Shown here piece by piece: positions 1 to 7,861 of a stretch of DNA of 19,978 bases. A program made the translations under genes and the position numbers. The DNA is taken from positions 1-19,978 of the forward strand of contig JAEWRC010000069.1 in the NCBI GenBank assembly GCA_023460175.1, read 5' to 3'. The notes under the pieces are model-generated. The model saw nothing but the letters and a program-made list of their open reading frames with translations. It had not been told where the DNA came from and searched no databases. This DNA comes from Actinomycetes bacterium. Its GTDB lineage: Bacteria > Actinomycetota > Actinomycetes > Mycobacteriales > Mycobacteriaceae. Position 1 is the first letter of the stretch; the number at the start of each line of letters is the position of its first letter.

Positions 1-374
1 GGGTTGCCGACCGTGACGATGACGACGACCGACGCTGCCAGCAGCACCGCCCAGGTCCATTCGGGACCGCTCACGCGCCGACGCGCCGCGCGGGCGCTCA
101 GCGGCAGCGCGAACAGCAGCGAGGTGACCAGGACCGCCTGCACCAGCAGCACCGAGCCCAGGCCCAACGCGGCGGCCTGCAGAGCGAACCCGATGGCCGC
201 CACGGCGCTGCCCAGCCACCAGGCCCGGTCGCGCAACAACCGCAGGAACAGCCCCGTGTGACCGATCTCGGCGTCCGTGACCTGGCGCGCCGAGCGTTGA
301 TGAACCACGTCGCCGATGGCGATGAACACAGCCGCGGCGAGCGCCAATAGTGCCGCGATGTCGGCTTTGGCCAT
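1..374 (-). CDS. DMT/EamA-like integral membrane protein, N-terminal part (Rv2729c-like), cut by the left edge
   Basis: The minus strand from an ATG at 374 reads open for 124 codons to the window edge, so the C-terminus lies outside. The visible protein starts MAKADIAALLALAAAVF. It is almost entirely hydrophobic: helices at about residues 4-22, 50-66, 68-88 and 107-124, separated by short Arg-rich loops. Alternating helices and the position beside a DUF349 gene match the mycobacterial Rv2729c family, which resembles drug/metabolite transporters. Substrate is unknown, and the transporter assignment rests on fold-like appearance only. A TAGTCT hexamer lies eight bases upstream of the ATG and could give a nearly leaderless transcript. 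The gene is divergent from the DUF349 gene, with about 100 bases between starts. Confidence 0.75.
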   Translation of the reverse strand, partial: MAKADIAALLALAAAVFIAIGDVVHQRSARQVTDAEIGHTGLFLRLLRDRAWWLGSAVAAIGFALQAAALGLGSVLLVQAVLVTSLLFALPLSARAARRRVSGPEWTWAVLLAASVVVIVTVGN

Positions 375-382
375 GTCCGGCG

Positions 383-388
383 AGACTA
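383..388 (-). promoter_or_regulatory. Possible -10 element for the DMT-like gene
   Basis: The minus strand reads TAGTCT eight bases before the ATG at 374. It fits the mycobacterial TANNNT -10 pattern and would place the transcription start about two bases before the start codon. No convincing -35 was seen, as is usual in mycobacteria. Inference only. Confidence 0.35.
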
Positions 389-475
389 CCTGCTTGAATA
401 CCCTCGGAAGACAAGGCGCCGCGTCGCGCGGCAGTGCGCGGAGGAATCCGCGTGGAGAGTAGGTACGGGTAGGTC

Positions 476-1813
476 ATGACCACACAAGATCCGACGCACG
501 GCGAAACGTCCCCGATCCCGGCCCCACGGCCGATGCCGGGCCCCACCCCGAGGCCCGGGCCCCGACCGGGACCCCATCCGGCGGCCGCCGTCCCGGTGGT
601 GCCGTCGAGTGATCCGCACCAGTTCGGCCGCGTCGACGACGACGGCACGGTGTGGCTGATCAGCTCGGCCGGCGAGCGGATCATCGGGTCCTGGCAGGCC
701 GGCGACGCCGAGGCCGCGTTCGCGCACTTCGGTCGGCGCTTCGAGGACCTGGCCACCGAGATCACGCTGATGGAAACGCGGCTGGAGTCCGGCAGCGGCG
801 ACGCCCGCAAGATCAAGGCCGCCGCGGCGAGCCTGGCCGAAACCCTGCCCACGGCCGGAGTGCTGGGCGACATCGACGCGCTGGCGGCACGGCTGGCCAA
901 GATCGCCGAACACGCCGAGTCCGCGGCCGCCGAGGAGAAGGCCAAGCGCGAGGAGCACCGCGCCGCGCAGACCGCCCGCAAGGAAGCCCTGGCCGCCGAG
1001 GCCGAGGACCTGGCGGCCAACGGCACGCAGTGGAAGGCCGCCGGCGACCGGTTGCGCGCGATCCTCGACGAGTGGAAGACCATCACGGGCCTGGACCGCA
1101 AGACCGACGACGCGTTGTGGAAGCGCTACTCGACGGCGCGGGAGACGTTCAACCGGCGCCGCGGATCGCACTTCGCCGAGTTGGACCGGGAACGCGCCGG
1201 GGCCCGCCAGGCCAAGGAGCGGCTCTGCGAGCGCGCCGAGGCGCTGACCGGATCGACCGACTGGGGCCCCACCAGCGGGGCGTTCCGCGATCTGTTGACC
1301 GAGTGGAAGGCCGCCGGGCGCGCGTCGAAGGAGGTCGACGACGCGTTGTGGCGCCGGTTCAAGGCCGCCCAGGACACGTTCTTCTCGGCCCGCAACGCGG
1401 TGACCGCCGAACGCGACGCCGAGTTCAAGGCCAACGCCGAGGCCAAGGAGGCCCTGCTGGTCGAGGCCGAGAAGATCGACACGTCCAACGCCGACGCCGC
1501 CCGTGCGGCGTTCCGCGCCCTCGGCGACAAGTGGGATGCGATCGGCAAGGTGCCCCGCGAGCGCACCGATCTGGAACGGCGACTGCGCGCGGTGGAGAAG
1601 AAGATCCGCGACGCCGCGGAGGCGGGCTGGACCGATCCGCAGGCCCAGGCGCGCGCCGAGCAGTTCCGCGACCGGGTCGCCCAGTACGAGAAGCAAGCCG
1701 CCAAGGCCGAGGCCGCGGGCCGCACCAAGGAGGCCGAGGAGGCGCGGGCCAACGCCGAACAGTGGCGGCAGTGGGCCGCCGCGGCCGAGGGCGCGCTGAC
1801 CAAGAAGCGCTGA
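476..1813 (+). CDS. DUF349 repeat coiled-coil protein (Rv2731-like), 445 aa
   Basis: This is a cytosolic protein of unknown function. Residues 12-45 are a Pro/Gly/Arg-rich disordered leader. Residues 46-100 contain a conserved-looking GTVWLISSAGERIIGSW segment. Three DUF349-type helical repeats follow: about 183-245 (WKAAGDRLRAILDEWKTI, then DDALWKRYSTARETF), 255-320 (LLTEWKAAG, then DDALWRRFKAAQDTFF) and 325-385 (FRALGDKWDAIGKV). The C-terminus (about 395-445) is an Ala/Glu/Lys/Arg-rich coiled coil. There is no signal peptide or membrane segment. The ATG at 476 fits the expected family N-terminus; only a weak purine-rich stretch precedes it. Length is close to what I recall for the M. tuberculosis homologue. 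It is convergent with the membrane protein gene downstream. A large antisense frame covers this gene but is a codon-bias shadow. Confidence 0.9.
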   Translation: MTTQDPTHGETSPIPAPRPMPGPTPRPGPRPGPHPAAAVPVVPSSDPHQFGRVDDDGTVWLISSAGERIIGSWQAGDAEAAFAHFGRRFEDLATEITLMETRLESGSGDARKIKAAAASLAETLPTAGVLGDIDALAARLAKIAEHAESAAAEEKAKREEHRAAQTARKEALAAEAEDLAANGTQWKAAGDRLRAILDEWKTITGLDRKTDDALWKRYSTARETFNRRRGSHFAELDRERAGARQAKERLCERAEALTGSTDWGPTSGAFRDLLTEWKAAGRASKEVDDALWRRFKAAQDTFFSARNAVTAERDAEFKANAEAKEALLVEAEKIDTSNADAARAAFRALGDKWDAIGKVPRERTDLERRLRAVEKKIRDAAEAGWTDPQAQARAEQFRDRVAQYEKQAAKAEAAGRTKEAEEARANAEQWRQWAAAAEGALTKKR

Positions 1814-1849
1814 GCCCGCCGGGTCCGGCCAGGGCCCGCCGGGTCCGGC
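1814..1849. repeat. Two tandem copies of a 16-bp GC-rich unit after the DUF349 stop
   Basis: GCCCGCCGGGTCCGGC occurs at 1814-1829 and again at 1834-1849, a 20-base period. The second copy touches the stop codon of the convergent membrane-protein gene. It looks like a small local duplication in the gap between convergent genes. I could not draw a strong hairpin from it. Confidence 0.7.
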
Positions 1850-2439
1850 TAAGGCTGCGCGGCGGGGGGCTCGTCGGGCGGCAGGTTGTCGAGGAGTCCC
1901 TTGGACTGCCGCTCGGCCGCCGCCTGGCGGCGGGCGTCCTCGGCGGCCAACTGCACCGCCGTGCGCGTCCACACCACCCGCGCCCAGTGGAAGGCCAGCA
2001 GGATCACGGCCAGCCAGGCGATCACCAGACCGATGCTCGGGCCCGGGTCCCCCACCGCCGCGGTCTGCCGGGTCCACACGGCCAGCATGCCGATGGCCGC
2101 GGCCAGCCAGGAGCCGGCCAGCGCCACCCAGGCCAGCGCCCAGCGCCGGGTCAGCAGGCCGAGCATCGAGAAGCCCACGCCGAACACCAGCGCCAGCCAG
2201 GCGAACAACCGGTGCGGCATCGCCACCCCGACGTCCTGGGCGGCGGCGTTGCCCAGCAGCACGTCCACGCCGCGGGCGTCGCCGGTGTGCGGCAGGATGA
2301 ACGTAGCCAGGAGTACGAACACCAGGATCGCGACCACCAAAGCCCTTGCGCCCGGGTTGATCTCGCGGGCCACCCGCCGCTCGGCCGCCTCGATGTCGGA
2401 GCGGAAGCCCTCGAACCCGTCCGGTCCCTGCGTGCTCAT
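1849..2439 (-). CDS. Four-helix membrane protein (Rv2732c-like), 196 aa
   Basis: Conserved mycobacterial membrane protein of unknown function. Hydrophobic helices are seen at about residues 32-50, 78-97, 101-121 and 136-153. They are preceded by a short acidic/basic cytosolic leader and followed by a charged, Ala-rich tail ending PPDEPPAAQP. I chose the ATG at 2439 because it overlaps the miaB stop codon as ATGA, which implies translational coupling. A GTG three codons upstream (2448) is possible. It lies directly downstream of miaB on the same strand, the order seen for Rv2733c-Rv2732c in M. tuberculosis. Nothing in the sequence ties it to tRNA modification beyond that coupling. Confidence 0.88.
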   Translation of the reverse strand: MSTQGPDGFEGFRSDIEAAERRVAREINPGARALVVAILVFVLLATFILPHTGDARGVDVLLGNAAAQDVGVAMPHRLFAWLALVFGVGFSMLGLLTRRWALAWVALAGSWLAAAIGMLAVWTRQTAAVGDPGPSIGLVIAWLAVILLAFHWARVVWTRTAVQLAAEDARRQAAAERQSKGLLDNLPPDEPPAAQP

Positions 2440-3962
2440 CGGCTGCACCCCGACGTCGCGGGCGCCGGGGCCGGCGCGCCGAGGCCCGGCAATCCGAGGC
2501 CGACGGTGCGCGGCCGCAGGCCCGCCTCGTGCGCGTCGCCGGCGCGGGTGCGTCGGTGCCCCAGCAGGACGCCGTCGGCGATCAGGTGGTGCGGGGCGGC
2601 CCCGGTGATGACCGTCGTCACCACGTCGCCGGGACGGACCGCGGCGGCGCCGGGCGCGAAGTGCACCAATCGGCCGTCGCGCGCGCGTCCGCTCATCCGG
2701 GCGGTCGCGGTGTCCTTGCGGCCCTCACCCGCGGCGACGAGGATCTCGACGGTGGTGCCGAGTTGCGCCGTGTTCTGCTGCAGGGAAATCTCCTCCTGAA
2801 CTGCGATGAGTCGTTCATAACGTTCCTGCACAACGGCTTTGGGCAGCTGGTCGGGCAGGTCGGCGGCGGGCGTGCCGGGCCGCTTGGAGTACTGGAAGGT
2901 GAACGCGCTGGCGAACTGCGCGCGCCGCACCACGTCCAGGGTGGCTTGGAAGTCCTCCTCGGTCTCGCCGGGGAAGCCGACGATGATGTCGGTGGTGAGG
3001 GCCGCGTGCGGCATCGCGGCGCGGACCCGGTCGATGATCCCGAGGAACCGCTCGGCGCGATACGACCGCCGCATGACCTTGAGCACCCGGTCGGAACCGG
3101 ACTGCAGCGGCATGTGCAGCGTCGGGCAGACATTGGGGGTCTCGGCCATGGCCTCGATGACGTCGTCGGTGAACTCCGCCGGATGCGGCGAGGTGAAGCG
3201 CACCCGTTCCAGACCCTCGACGCGACCGCAGGCCCGCAGCAGCGCGGCGAAGGCGCCGCGGTCGCGCGGGGTCTCGGGGTCGGCGAACGACACGCCGTAG
3301 GCGTTGACGTTCTGGCCCAGCAGGGTGACCTCCAGCACGCCCTGGCTGACCAGCGATTCGACCTCGGCCAGGATGTCGCCCGGCCGGCGGTCCACCTCCT
3401 TGCCGCGCAGCGCGGGCACGATGCAGAAGGTGCAGGTGTTGTTGCAGCCGACCGAGATGGAAACCCAGCCCGCATACGTGGATTCACGCGCGGCCGGCAG
3501 CGCCGACGGGAATTCCTCGAGCGCCTCGGCGATCTCGACCTGCGCCTCGCGGTTGTGCCGGGCCCGTTCGAGCAGCGCGGGCAACGACCCGATGTTGTGG
3601 GTGCCGAAGACCACGTCCACCCAGGGCGCGCGGCCCAGCACCGCGTCGCGATCCTTCTGCGCCAGGCAGCCACCGACCGCGATCTGCATGTTCGGGTCCC
3701 GCTGTTTGCGCGGCGCGAGGTGGCTGAGGTTGCCGTACAGCTTGTTGTCGGCGTTCTCGCGGACCGCGCACGTGTTGAACACGACGATGTCGGCGTCGGT
3801 GCCCTCGGCGGCGCGCCGGTATCCGGCGGCCTCGAGCAGGCCCGCCAGCCGTTCCGAGTCGTGGACGTTCATCTGGCAGCCGTAGGTCCGCACCTGATAG
3901 GTGCGGGTCGACTCCGCCGACGCCGCGGGCGTCTGCGTCGCGGATGCACAGGCCGAAGTCAC
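2436..3962 (-). CDS. miaB: MiaB, tRNA-2-methylthio-N6-isopentenyladenosine synthase, 508 aa
   Basis: Radical-SAM methylthiotransferase that adds the 2-methylthio group to i6A37 of tRNAs reading UNN codons. The N-terminal MTTase domain carries the three cluster cysteines at C29 (YGCQMN), C65 (NTCAVREN) and C99 (GGCLAQKD). The radical-SAM CxxxCxxC motif is CNNTCTFC (C173, C177, C180). Other family signatures are LLGQNVNAYG, RFTSPHP, HMPLQSGSDRVLKVMRR and the TDIIVGFPGET loop, followed by a C-terminal TRAM-like segment. The last 35 residues form a Gly/Pro/Ala-rich tail, also recalled in mycobacterial homologues. The GTG at 3962 is chosen because TACCAT lies exactly six bases upstream, the leaderless arrangement; an in-frame GTG further up (4022) would run through that promoter. 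It overlaps the next gene by four bases and is divergent from gluA. Confidence 0.95.
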   Translation of the reverse strand: MTSACASATQTPAASAESTRTYQVRTYGCQMNVHDSERLAGLLEAAGYRRAAEGTDADIVVFNTCAVRENADNKLYGNLSHLAPRKQRDPNMQIAVGGCLAQKDRDAVLGRAPWVDVVFGTHNIGSLPALLERARHNREAQVEIAEALEEFPSALPAARESTYAGWVSISVGCNNTCTFCIVPALRGKEVDRRPGDILAEVESLVSQGVLEVTLLGQNVNAYGVSFADPETPRDRGAFAALLRACGRVEGLERVRFTSPHPAEFTDDVIEAMAETPNVCPTLHMPLQSGSDRVLKVMRRSYRAERFLGIIDRVRAAMPHAALTTDIIVGFPGETEEDFQATLDVVRRAQFASAFTFQYSKRPGTPAADLPDQLPKAVVQERYERLIAVQEEISLQQNTAQLGTTVEILVAAGEGRKDTATARMSGRARDGRLVHFAPGAAAVRPGDVVTTVITGAAPHHLIADGVLLGHRRTRAGDAHEAGLRPRTVGLGLPGLGAPAPAPATSGCSR

Positions 3963-3968
3963 CCGTCC

Positions 3969-3974
3969 ATGGTA
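3969..3974 (-). promoter_or_regulatory. -10 element for leaderless miaB
   Basis: The minus strand reads TACCAT, then six bases, then the GTG at 3962, placing the hexamer at -12 to -7 if transcription starts on the start codon. This is the classic mycobacterial leaderless signature and it decides the miaB start. Confidence 0.6.
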
Positions 3975-4041
3975 CGGAGGGGCCCGGCCAGACCCAATTC
4001 GACCGCCGGCCCACCTCCCCACGGATCCGGCGTTTTCTGGG

Positions 4042-4047
4042 TAAGGT
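4042..4047 (+). promoter_or_regulatory. Possible -10 element for the gluABCD operon
   Basis: TAAGGT fits TANNNT and lies eight bases before the chosen gluA ATG at 4056, giving a leader of about two bases. It sits in the 93-base gap between the divergent miaB and gluA starts. No operator palindrome was recognised here. Confidence 0.4.
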
Positions 4048-4055
4048 CATGCCCC

Positions 4056-4814
4056 ATGGCCGCCGCCGCTGACCACGACGTGCCGATGATCTCCATGCGT
4101 GCGGTCAACAAACACTTCGGTGATCTTCACGTCCTCCGGGACATCGACCTCGAGGTGCGGCGCGGTGAGGTGATCGTCGTGCTGGGCCCCTCGGGCTCGG
4201 GAAAGTCCACCCTGTGCCGCACGATCAACCGGCTCGAACCCATCGACTCGGGCACCATCACCATCGACGGTCAGGACCTTCCCGCCGAGGGACGCCAACT
4301 CGCCGAACTGCGCAGCGACGTCGGGATGGTCTTCCAGTCGTTCAACCTGTTCGCCCACAAGACGATCCTGGAGAACGTCGCCCTGGCACCGACGAAGGTC
4401 CGCAAGACCCCGAAGGAGCGGGCCCGCGCCGAGGCGATGGCGCTGCTGGAGCGGGTGGGGGTGGCCAACCAAGCCGACAAGTACCCGGCCCAGCTGTCCG
4501 GCGGGCAGCAGCAGCGGGTGGCGATCGCGCGGTCGTTGGCGATGAACCCCAAGGTGATGCTGTTCGACGAGCCGACCAGCGCGCTGGACCCCGAGATGAT
4601 CAACGAGGTCCTGGCCGTCATGAGCGCGCTCGCCGACGGCGGGATGACCATGTTGGTCGTCACCCACGAGATGGGGTTCGCGCGGCGCGCCGCCGACCGC
4701 GTGGTGTTCATGTCCGACGGCGCCATCGTCGAGGACGCGCCGCCCGAGGAGTTCTTCTCCCGACCCAAGACCGACCGCGCCAAGGACTTCCTTGGAAAGA
4801 TCCTCAACCACTGA
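4056..4814 (+). CDS. gluA: Glutamate/polar amino acid ABC importer, ATP-binding subunit, 252 aa
   Basis: Nucleotide-binding subunit of a polar amino acid importer on the cytoplasmic face of the membrane. Walker A is GPSGSGKST (residues 44-52), the Q-loop Gln is Q94 in VFQSFNLF, the ABC signature is LSGGQQQR (147-154), Walker B is VMLFDE (167-172) followed by the D-loop SALD, and the switch His is H204 (VVTHE). The sequence is typical of GlnQ/GluA-type ATPases. Complete substrate-binding and two permease genes follow on the same strand, so this heads a four-gene operon. The ATG at 4056 is preferred because of the TAAGGT element just upstream; ATGs at residues 11 and 14 are alternatives. Glutamate specificity is inferred from the similar actinobacterial gluABCD arrangement, not from residues. 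Confidence 0.93.
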   Translation: MAAAADHDVPMISMRAVNKHFGDLHVLRDIDLEVRRGEVIVVLGPSGSGKSTLCRTINRLEPIDSGTITIDGQDLPAEGRQLAELRSDVGMVFQSFNLFAHKTILENVALAPTKVRKTPKERARAEAMALLERVGVANQADKYPAQLSGGQQQRVAIARSLAMNPKVMLFDEPTSALDPEMINEVLAVMSALADGGMTMLVVTHEMGFARRAADRVVFMSDGAIVEDAPPEEFFSRPKTDRAKDFLGKILNH

Positions 4815-4819
4815 TGGCG

Positions 4820-4826
4820 AAAGGAA
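4820..4826 (+). promoter_or_regulatory. Ribosome binding site deciding the gluB start
   Basis: GAAAGGA lies five bases before the ATG at 4832. Its position supports 4832 over the upstream in-frame ATG at 4814, which has no comparable site. Confidence 0.55.
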
Positions 4827-4831
4827 ACCCC

Positions 4832-5644
4832 ATGCCCACCTTCCGATTCCGCCGGGCGGCCGCCGCCGCGATCGCCGCGGTGCTCCCGCTGTCGTTGGCC
4901 GCGTGCGGCGGCGGTACCGACGAGAACAAGCTCGTCATCGGCACGAAGTTCGATCAGCCCGGACTGGCCATCAAGAACCCGGACGGCACCATGAGCGGGT
5001 TCGACGTCGACGTGGCCCGCTACGTCGCCGACCAGCTGGGCTACACGCCTGAGCAGATCGAGTGGAAGGAAGCCCCCTCCGGGCAACGCGAGACGCTGAT
5101 CCAGAACGGTCAGGTCGACTACATCGTCGCCACCTACTCGATCACCGACGCGCGCAAGGAGAAGGTCGACTTCGCCGGGCCGTACCTGATCACCGGCCAG
5201 AGCCTGCTCGTGCGCGCCGACAACACCGACATCACCGGCAAGGATTCGCTGGAGAACAACAAGAAGCTGTGCTCGGTGACCGGGTCCACCCCGGCGCAGA
5301 AGATCAAGGACGAGTTCCCCGGCGTCCAGTTGCAGCAGTACGACACCTACTCGGCGTGCGTCGAGGCGCTGAAGAACAACGCGGTCGACGCGCTGACCAC
5401 CGACGAGGTGATCCTGGCCGGGTACGCCGCGCAGACCCCGGGCGCGTTCAAGATCGTCGGCGAGCCGTTCTCCGAGGAGCGCTACGGCGTCGGGCTGGAG
5501 CAGGGCAACGACGAGTTGCGCAGCAAGATCAACGACGCGCTCGAGCAGATGCAGGCCGACGGCGCCTGGCAGACGGCGTTCGAGGAGAACCTCGGCCCGG
5601 CCGGCATCGCCACCCCGACGCCGCCCGCGGTCGATCGGTACTGA
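4832..5644 (+). CDS. gluB: Glutamate/polar amino acid ABC importer, solute-binding lipoprotein, 270 aa
   Basis: Extracytoplasmic receptor of the importer, an SBP_bac_3 family protein. The N-terminus is a lipoprotein signal peptide: basic FRFRR, a hydrophobic Ala/Leu stretch, then the lipobox LAAC with the lipidated Cys at residue 25, followed by a flexible GGGTDEN linker. Family signatures are GFDVDVARYVADQLGY, the TYSITDARKEKVDFAGPY block and the hinge-region DALTTDEVILAGY. Two later cysteines (LCSVTG and YSACVEAL) could form a disulfide outside the cytoplasm. The ATG at 4832 is preferred because GAAAGGA precedes it. An in-frame ATG at 4814 overlapping the gluA stop is a less likely alternative. 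The gap to gluA is 17 bases. Confidence 0.92.
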   Translation: MPTFRFRRAAAAAIAAVLPLSLAACGGGTDENKLVIGTKFDQPGLAIKNPDGTMSGFDVDVARYVADQLGYTPEQIEWKEAPSGQRETLIQNGQVDYIVATYSITDARKEKVDFAGPYLITGQSLLVRADNTDITGKDSLENNKKLCSVTGSTPAQKIKDEFPGVQLQQYDTYSACVEALKNNAVDALTTDEVILAGYAAQTPGAFKIVGEPFSEERYGVGLEQGNDELRSKINDALEQMQADGAWQTAFEENLGPAGIATPTPPAVDRY

Positions 5645-5669
5645 GATCGCGCACGGGGCCGGATAATCA

Positions 5670-6350
5670 GTGGAGGTCTTGACCGAGTACCACGAGCAGA
5701 TCCTGGCGGCGTTCGTGGTGACGCTCAAGCTGACGCTGTACTCGGCCCTGGGCGCGCTGGTGATCGGCACGGTGCTGGCGGCCATGCGGCTGGCACCGGT
5801 GCCGGTGCTGAACTGGATCGGCACCAGCTACGTCAACGTGGTGCGGAACACGCCGCTGACGCTGATCCTGCTGTTCTGCTCGTTCGGGGTTTCGCAGACG
5901 TTGGGGTTCACGCTGGTCGACGCCGATTCGCCGACCTCGGTCGCCGACAGCAACTTTCGGCTCGCGGTGCTGGGGCTCACGCTCTACACGGCGTCCTTCG
6001 TCTGTGAGACCGTCCGCTCCGGGGTGAACACGGTGCCGCTCGGCCAGGTCGAGGCCGCCCGCTCGCTGGGCTTCACGTTCGGCCAGAACCTGCGGATGAT
6101 CCTGCTGCCGCAGGCTTTCCGCGCGGTGATCATCCCGCTGGGTTCGGTGCTGATCGCGCTGACCAAGAACACCACGATCGCCTCGGCCATCGGGGTCGCC
6201 GAGGCGGCGCTGCTGATGAAGGAGATGATCGAGAACACCGCGGCCCTGATCGCGGTCGGCACCATCTTCGCAATCGGCTTCGTGGTGCTGACGTTGCCGA
6301 TGGGGCTGCTGTTCGGGTGGCTCGGCAAGCGGATGGCGGTGGCCCGATGA
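5670..6350 (+). CDS. gluC: Glutamate/polar amino acid ABC importer, permease subunit 1, 226 aa
   Basis: Inner-membrane permease of the HisM/GluC type. Hydrophobic helices lie at about residues 13-38, 62-80, 98-112, 153-168 and 190-217. The cytoplasmic EAA loop that docks onto the ATPase is clear at about 127-150 (VEAARSLGFTFGQNLRMILLPQAFR). The GTG at 5670 is the apparent start, 25 bases after the gluB stop. The upstream GGGGCCGG is only a weak ribosome site, and a TTG at 5679 behind a GGAGG is an alternative start. The gene overlaps gluD by four bases (ATGA), indicating coupled translation. It would form a heterodimeric channel with the next gene product. Confidence 0.92.
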   Translation: MEVLTEYHEQILAAFVVTLKLTLYSALGALVIGTVLAAMRLAPVPVLNWIGTSYVNVVRNTPLTLILLFCSFGVSQTLGFTLVDADSPTSVADSNFRLAVLGLTLYTASFVCETVRSGVNTVPLGQVEAARSLGFTFGQNLRMILLPQAFRAVIIPLGSVLIALTKNTTIASAIGVAEAALLMKEMIENTAALIAVGTIFAIGFVVLTLPMGLLFGWLGKRMAVAR

Positions 6351-7222
6351 GTGCCTCCGGCGGCGCGACCGTCCTCTTCGACGCCCCGGGCCCGCGGGCA
6401 CGGGTGCGCAACCACATCGTCGCGGGCGTCACGGTGGTGGTGTTGGCGCTGGTCGCCTGGGTGATCTACAACGGGCTGTCGGACAAGGGGCAGTTGACCG
6501 CCGAGAAGTGGCAGCCGTTCCTGACGGCCAACCTGTGGCAGACCTACGTGCTTCCGGGCATCCAGGGCACGCTGACCGCCGCGGCGATCTCGATCGTGCT
6601 GGCGTTGATTCTGGGCCTGGTGCTCGGTGTCGGCCGGATGGCGCCGAACGCCGTTGTGCGGTGGGTCAGTTCGGTGCTGGTGGAGTTCTTCCGCGCCGTG
6701 CCCGTGCTGATCATGATGATCTTCGCGTACTTCCTGTTCGCCCAGTACGGCCTGTTCGCCTCCAAGCATGTGGCGTTGGCCGGGGTCATCACCGGCCTGA
6801 CGCTGTACAACGGCGCGGTGATCGCCGAGATCGTGCGGGCCGGCGTGCAGGCGTTGCCGCGCGGACAGGCCGAGGCGGCGGCCTCGCTGGGGATGCGGTG
6901 GGGCCAGACGATGCGCTCGATCCAGTTACCGCAGGCGATCACGTCGATGCTGCCGGTGCTGATCTCGCAGTTGGTGGTGGTACTCAAGGACACCGCGATC
7001 GGCTACCAGATCACCTTCGTGGAGATGGTCCGCCAGGGCACGGTGGTCGGTTCCGCCTACGGCAACTACATTCCCGCGCTGATCGTGATCGCGGTACTGA
7101 TGATCGCGGTGAACTTCGGGCTCTCGGCCCTGGCGGTGCGGGTGGAACGCCGGCTACGGCGGTCCCGCCGGGCCCCCGAGCCGATGGAGGCCGAGCAACC
7201 GGCCGAACAGCCCGGCGATTGA
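6347..7222 (+). CDS. gluD: Glutamate/polar amino acid ABC importer, permease subunit 2, 291 aa
   Basis: Second permease of the importer. A soluble N-terminal segment of about 22 residues precedes helix 1 (about 23-42). Further helices lie at about 74-98, 112-133, 143-160, 200-215 and 243-265. The EAA loop is AEAAASLGMRWGQTMRSIQLPQAIT at about 175-199. The C-terminus is basic, then acidic (RRLRRSRRAPEPMEAEQPAEQPGD) and probably cytosolic. The ATG at 6347 is chosen from the ATGA overlap with the gluC stop; an upstream in-frame ATG at 6317 lies inside gluC. The larger size than gluC, due to the N-terminal extension, matches GluD of Corynebacterium glutamicum as I recall it. It ends directly against the convergent gene with no gap. 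Confidence 0.92.
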   Translation: MSASGGATVLFDAPGPRARVRNHIVAGVTVVVLALVAWVIYNGLSDKGQLTAEKWQPFLTANLWQTYVLPGIQGTLTAAAISIVLALILGLVLGVGRMAPNAVVRWVSSVLVEFFRAVPVLIMMIFAYFLFAQYGLFASKHVALAGVITGLTLYNGAVIAEIVRAGVQALPRGQAEAAASLGMRWGQTMRSIQLPQAITSMLPVLISQLVVVLKDTAIGYQITFVEMVRQGTVVGSAYGNYIPALIVIAVLMIAVNFGLSALAVRVERRLRRSRRAPEPMEAEQPAEQPGD

Positions 7223-7855
7223 TCATCGCCCCGGCCACGCCGGGGACCTGCCGAGATGACTCAGCAGGCGGTCCAGGTCGCCCGCGGGCTCGCAGATGTC
7301 GACCGCGCGGGCGAACGGCGAGCCGTCCGCGTCCCGAAAGTCGCCGTCCGGCACGGCCAGGGCGATGGGAAGGGTGGCCCGCACGACATCGTCGGCGATG
7401 ACATCGTCGGCGATGACGTAGGGCCGATCCAGTGCCCGCGCGACGTCCCAGCCGTGCACGACGTAGTCCACGAGATGGAATCCGATCGCTTGCGCGCCGG
7501 GGACCTCCGCACCCGGCCCGAATTCCGGGATCGTGAAGGTGGCGGCCAGCGCCCCGTCGGCGGCAAAGGCGTGCAGCACCTCGGCGGCGGCCGCGGCATA
7601 GGCACCTGCGGGATCCGCCGTCACCGCCGCGGTCACGGCGGCGGGATCCCACGCATCGGGGTCCGCTCCGCGTCCCTGAGCGGCCGCGGCGAAACCGCGA
7701 TGCTGCGCCGTCATGTGGATCAGCAACTCCCCCAGGCTCCAGTCCCCGCAGGGTGTAACCCGACCCAGGTCCGCGACGGTGACCGACGCGACGAGGTCGG
7801 CGGAGGCCTGCACGGCGGTGCGATGAAACGTACGAATATCGGATTTGATAGGCAT
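7223..7855 (-). CDS. Mycothiol-dependent maleylpyruvate isomerase-like (DinB fold, TIGR03086-like) protein, 210 aa
   Basis: The protein belongs to the actinobacterial DinB/MDMPI metal-binding family, whose members use mycothiol or act as thiol S-transferases; the substrate here is unknown. Visible family marks are TPCGDWSLGELLIHM (candidate metal ligand H47, with H52 nearby) and the second ligand pair D130-x3-H134 in VDYVVHGWDVARAL. A four-helix bundle is expected, with no signal peptide. Residues about 147-157 contain an ADDVI duplication from a 15-bp tandem repeat. The ATG at 7855 is supported by TACGAT exactly six bases upstream (leaderless). It is divergent from a MarR regulator, with 51 bases between, and a palindrome covers its -10, so MarR control is likely. 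Confidence 0.8.
   Translation of the reverse strand: MPIKSDIRTFHRTAVQASADLVASVTVADLGRVTPCGDWSLGELLIHMTAQHRGFAAAAQGRGADPDAWDPAAVTAAVTADPAGAYAAAAAEVLHAFAADGALAATFTIPEFGPGAEVPGAQAIGFHLVDYVVHGWDVARALDRPYVIADDVIADDVVRATLPIALAVPDGDFRDADGSPFARAVDICEPAGDLDRLLSHLGRSPAWPGR
7229..7245. terminator. Possible GC hairpin terminator after gluABCD
   Basis: CCCCGGC, loop CAC, GCCGGGG gives a perfect seven-pair stem beginning six bases after the gluD stop. It lies inside the last codons of the convergent gene. No U-tract follows; mycobacterial hairpin terminators often lack one. It may equally be a chance consequence of GC-rich coding. Confidence 0.35.
7385..7414. repeat. 15-bp perfect tandem duplication inside the DinB-fold gene
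   Basis: GACATCGTCGGCGAT occurs twice head to tail (7385-7399, 7400-7414). It is in frame and adds five residues, giving VIADDVIADDVV in the protein. Confidence 0.9.
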
Positions 7856-7861
7856 ACGCTT

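Noticed and set aside
4..261. An 85-residue plus-strand frame at the left edge
   Set aside because: The opposite strand encodes a clear multi-helix membrane protein through the same bases. The plus frame has no ribosome site or recognisable motif.
455..475. Leaderless -10 for the DUF349 gene
   Set aside because: TACGGG and TAGGTA lie near the right position, but neither has the final T at the required place.
1814..1852. Rho-independent terminator in the repeat after the DUF349 gene
   Set aside because: The two 16-bp units are direct, not inverted. Only very short stems (CCCG-C-CGGG) can be drawn and there is no U-tract.
386..2077. A 563-residue open frame antisense to the DUF349 gene
   Set aside because: Its composition (Gly/Arg/Leu/Pro-rich) is that of a GC-skewed shadow. 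The plus-strand DUF349 gene has recognisable repeats and a proper start. No family resemblance was seen in the antisense product.
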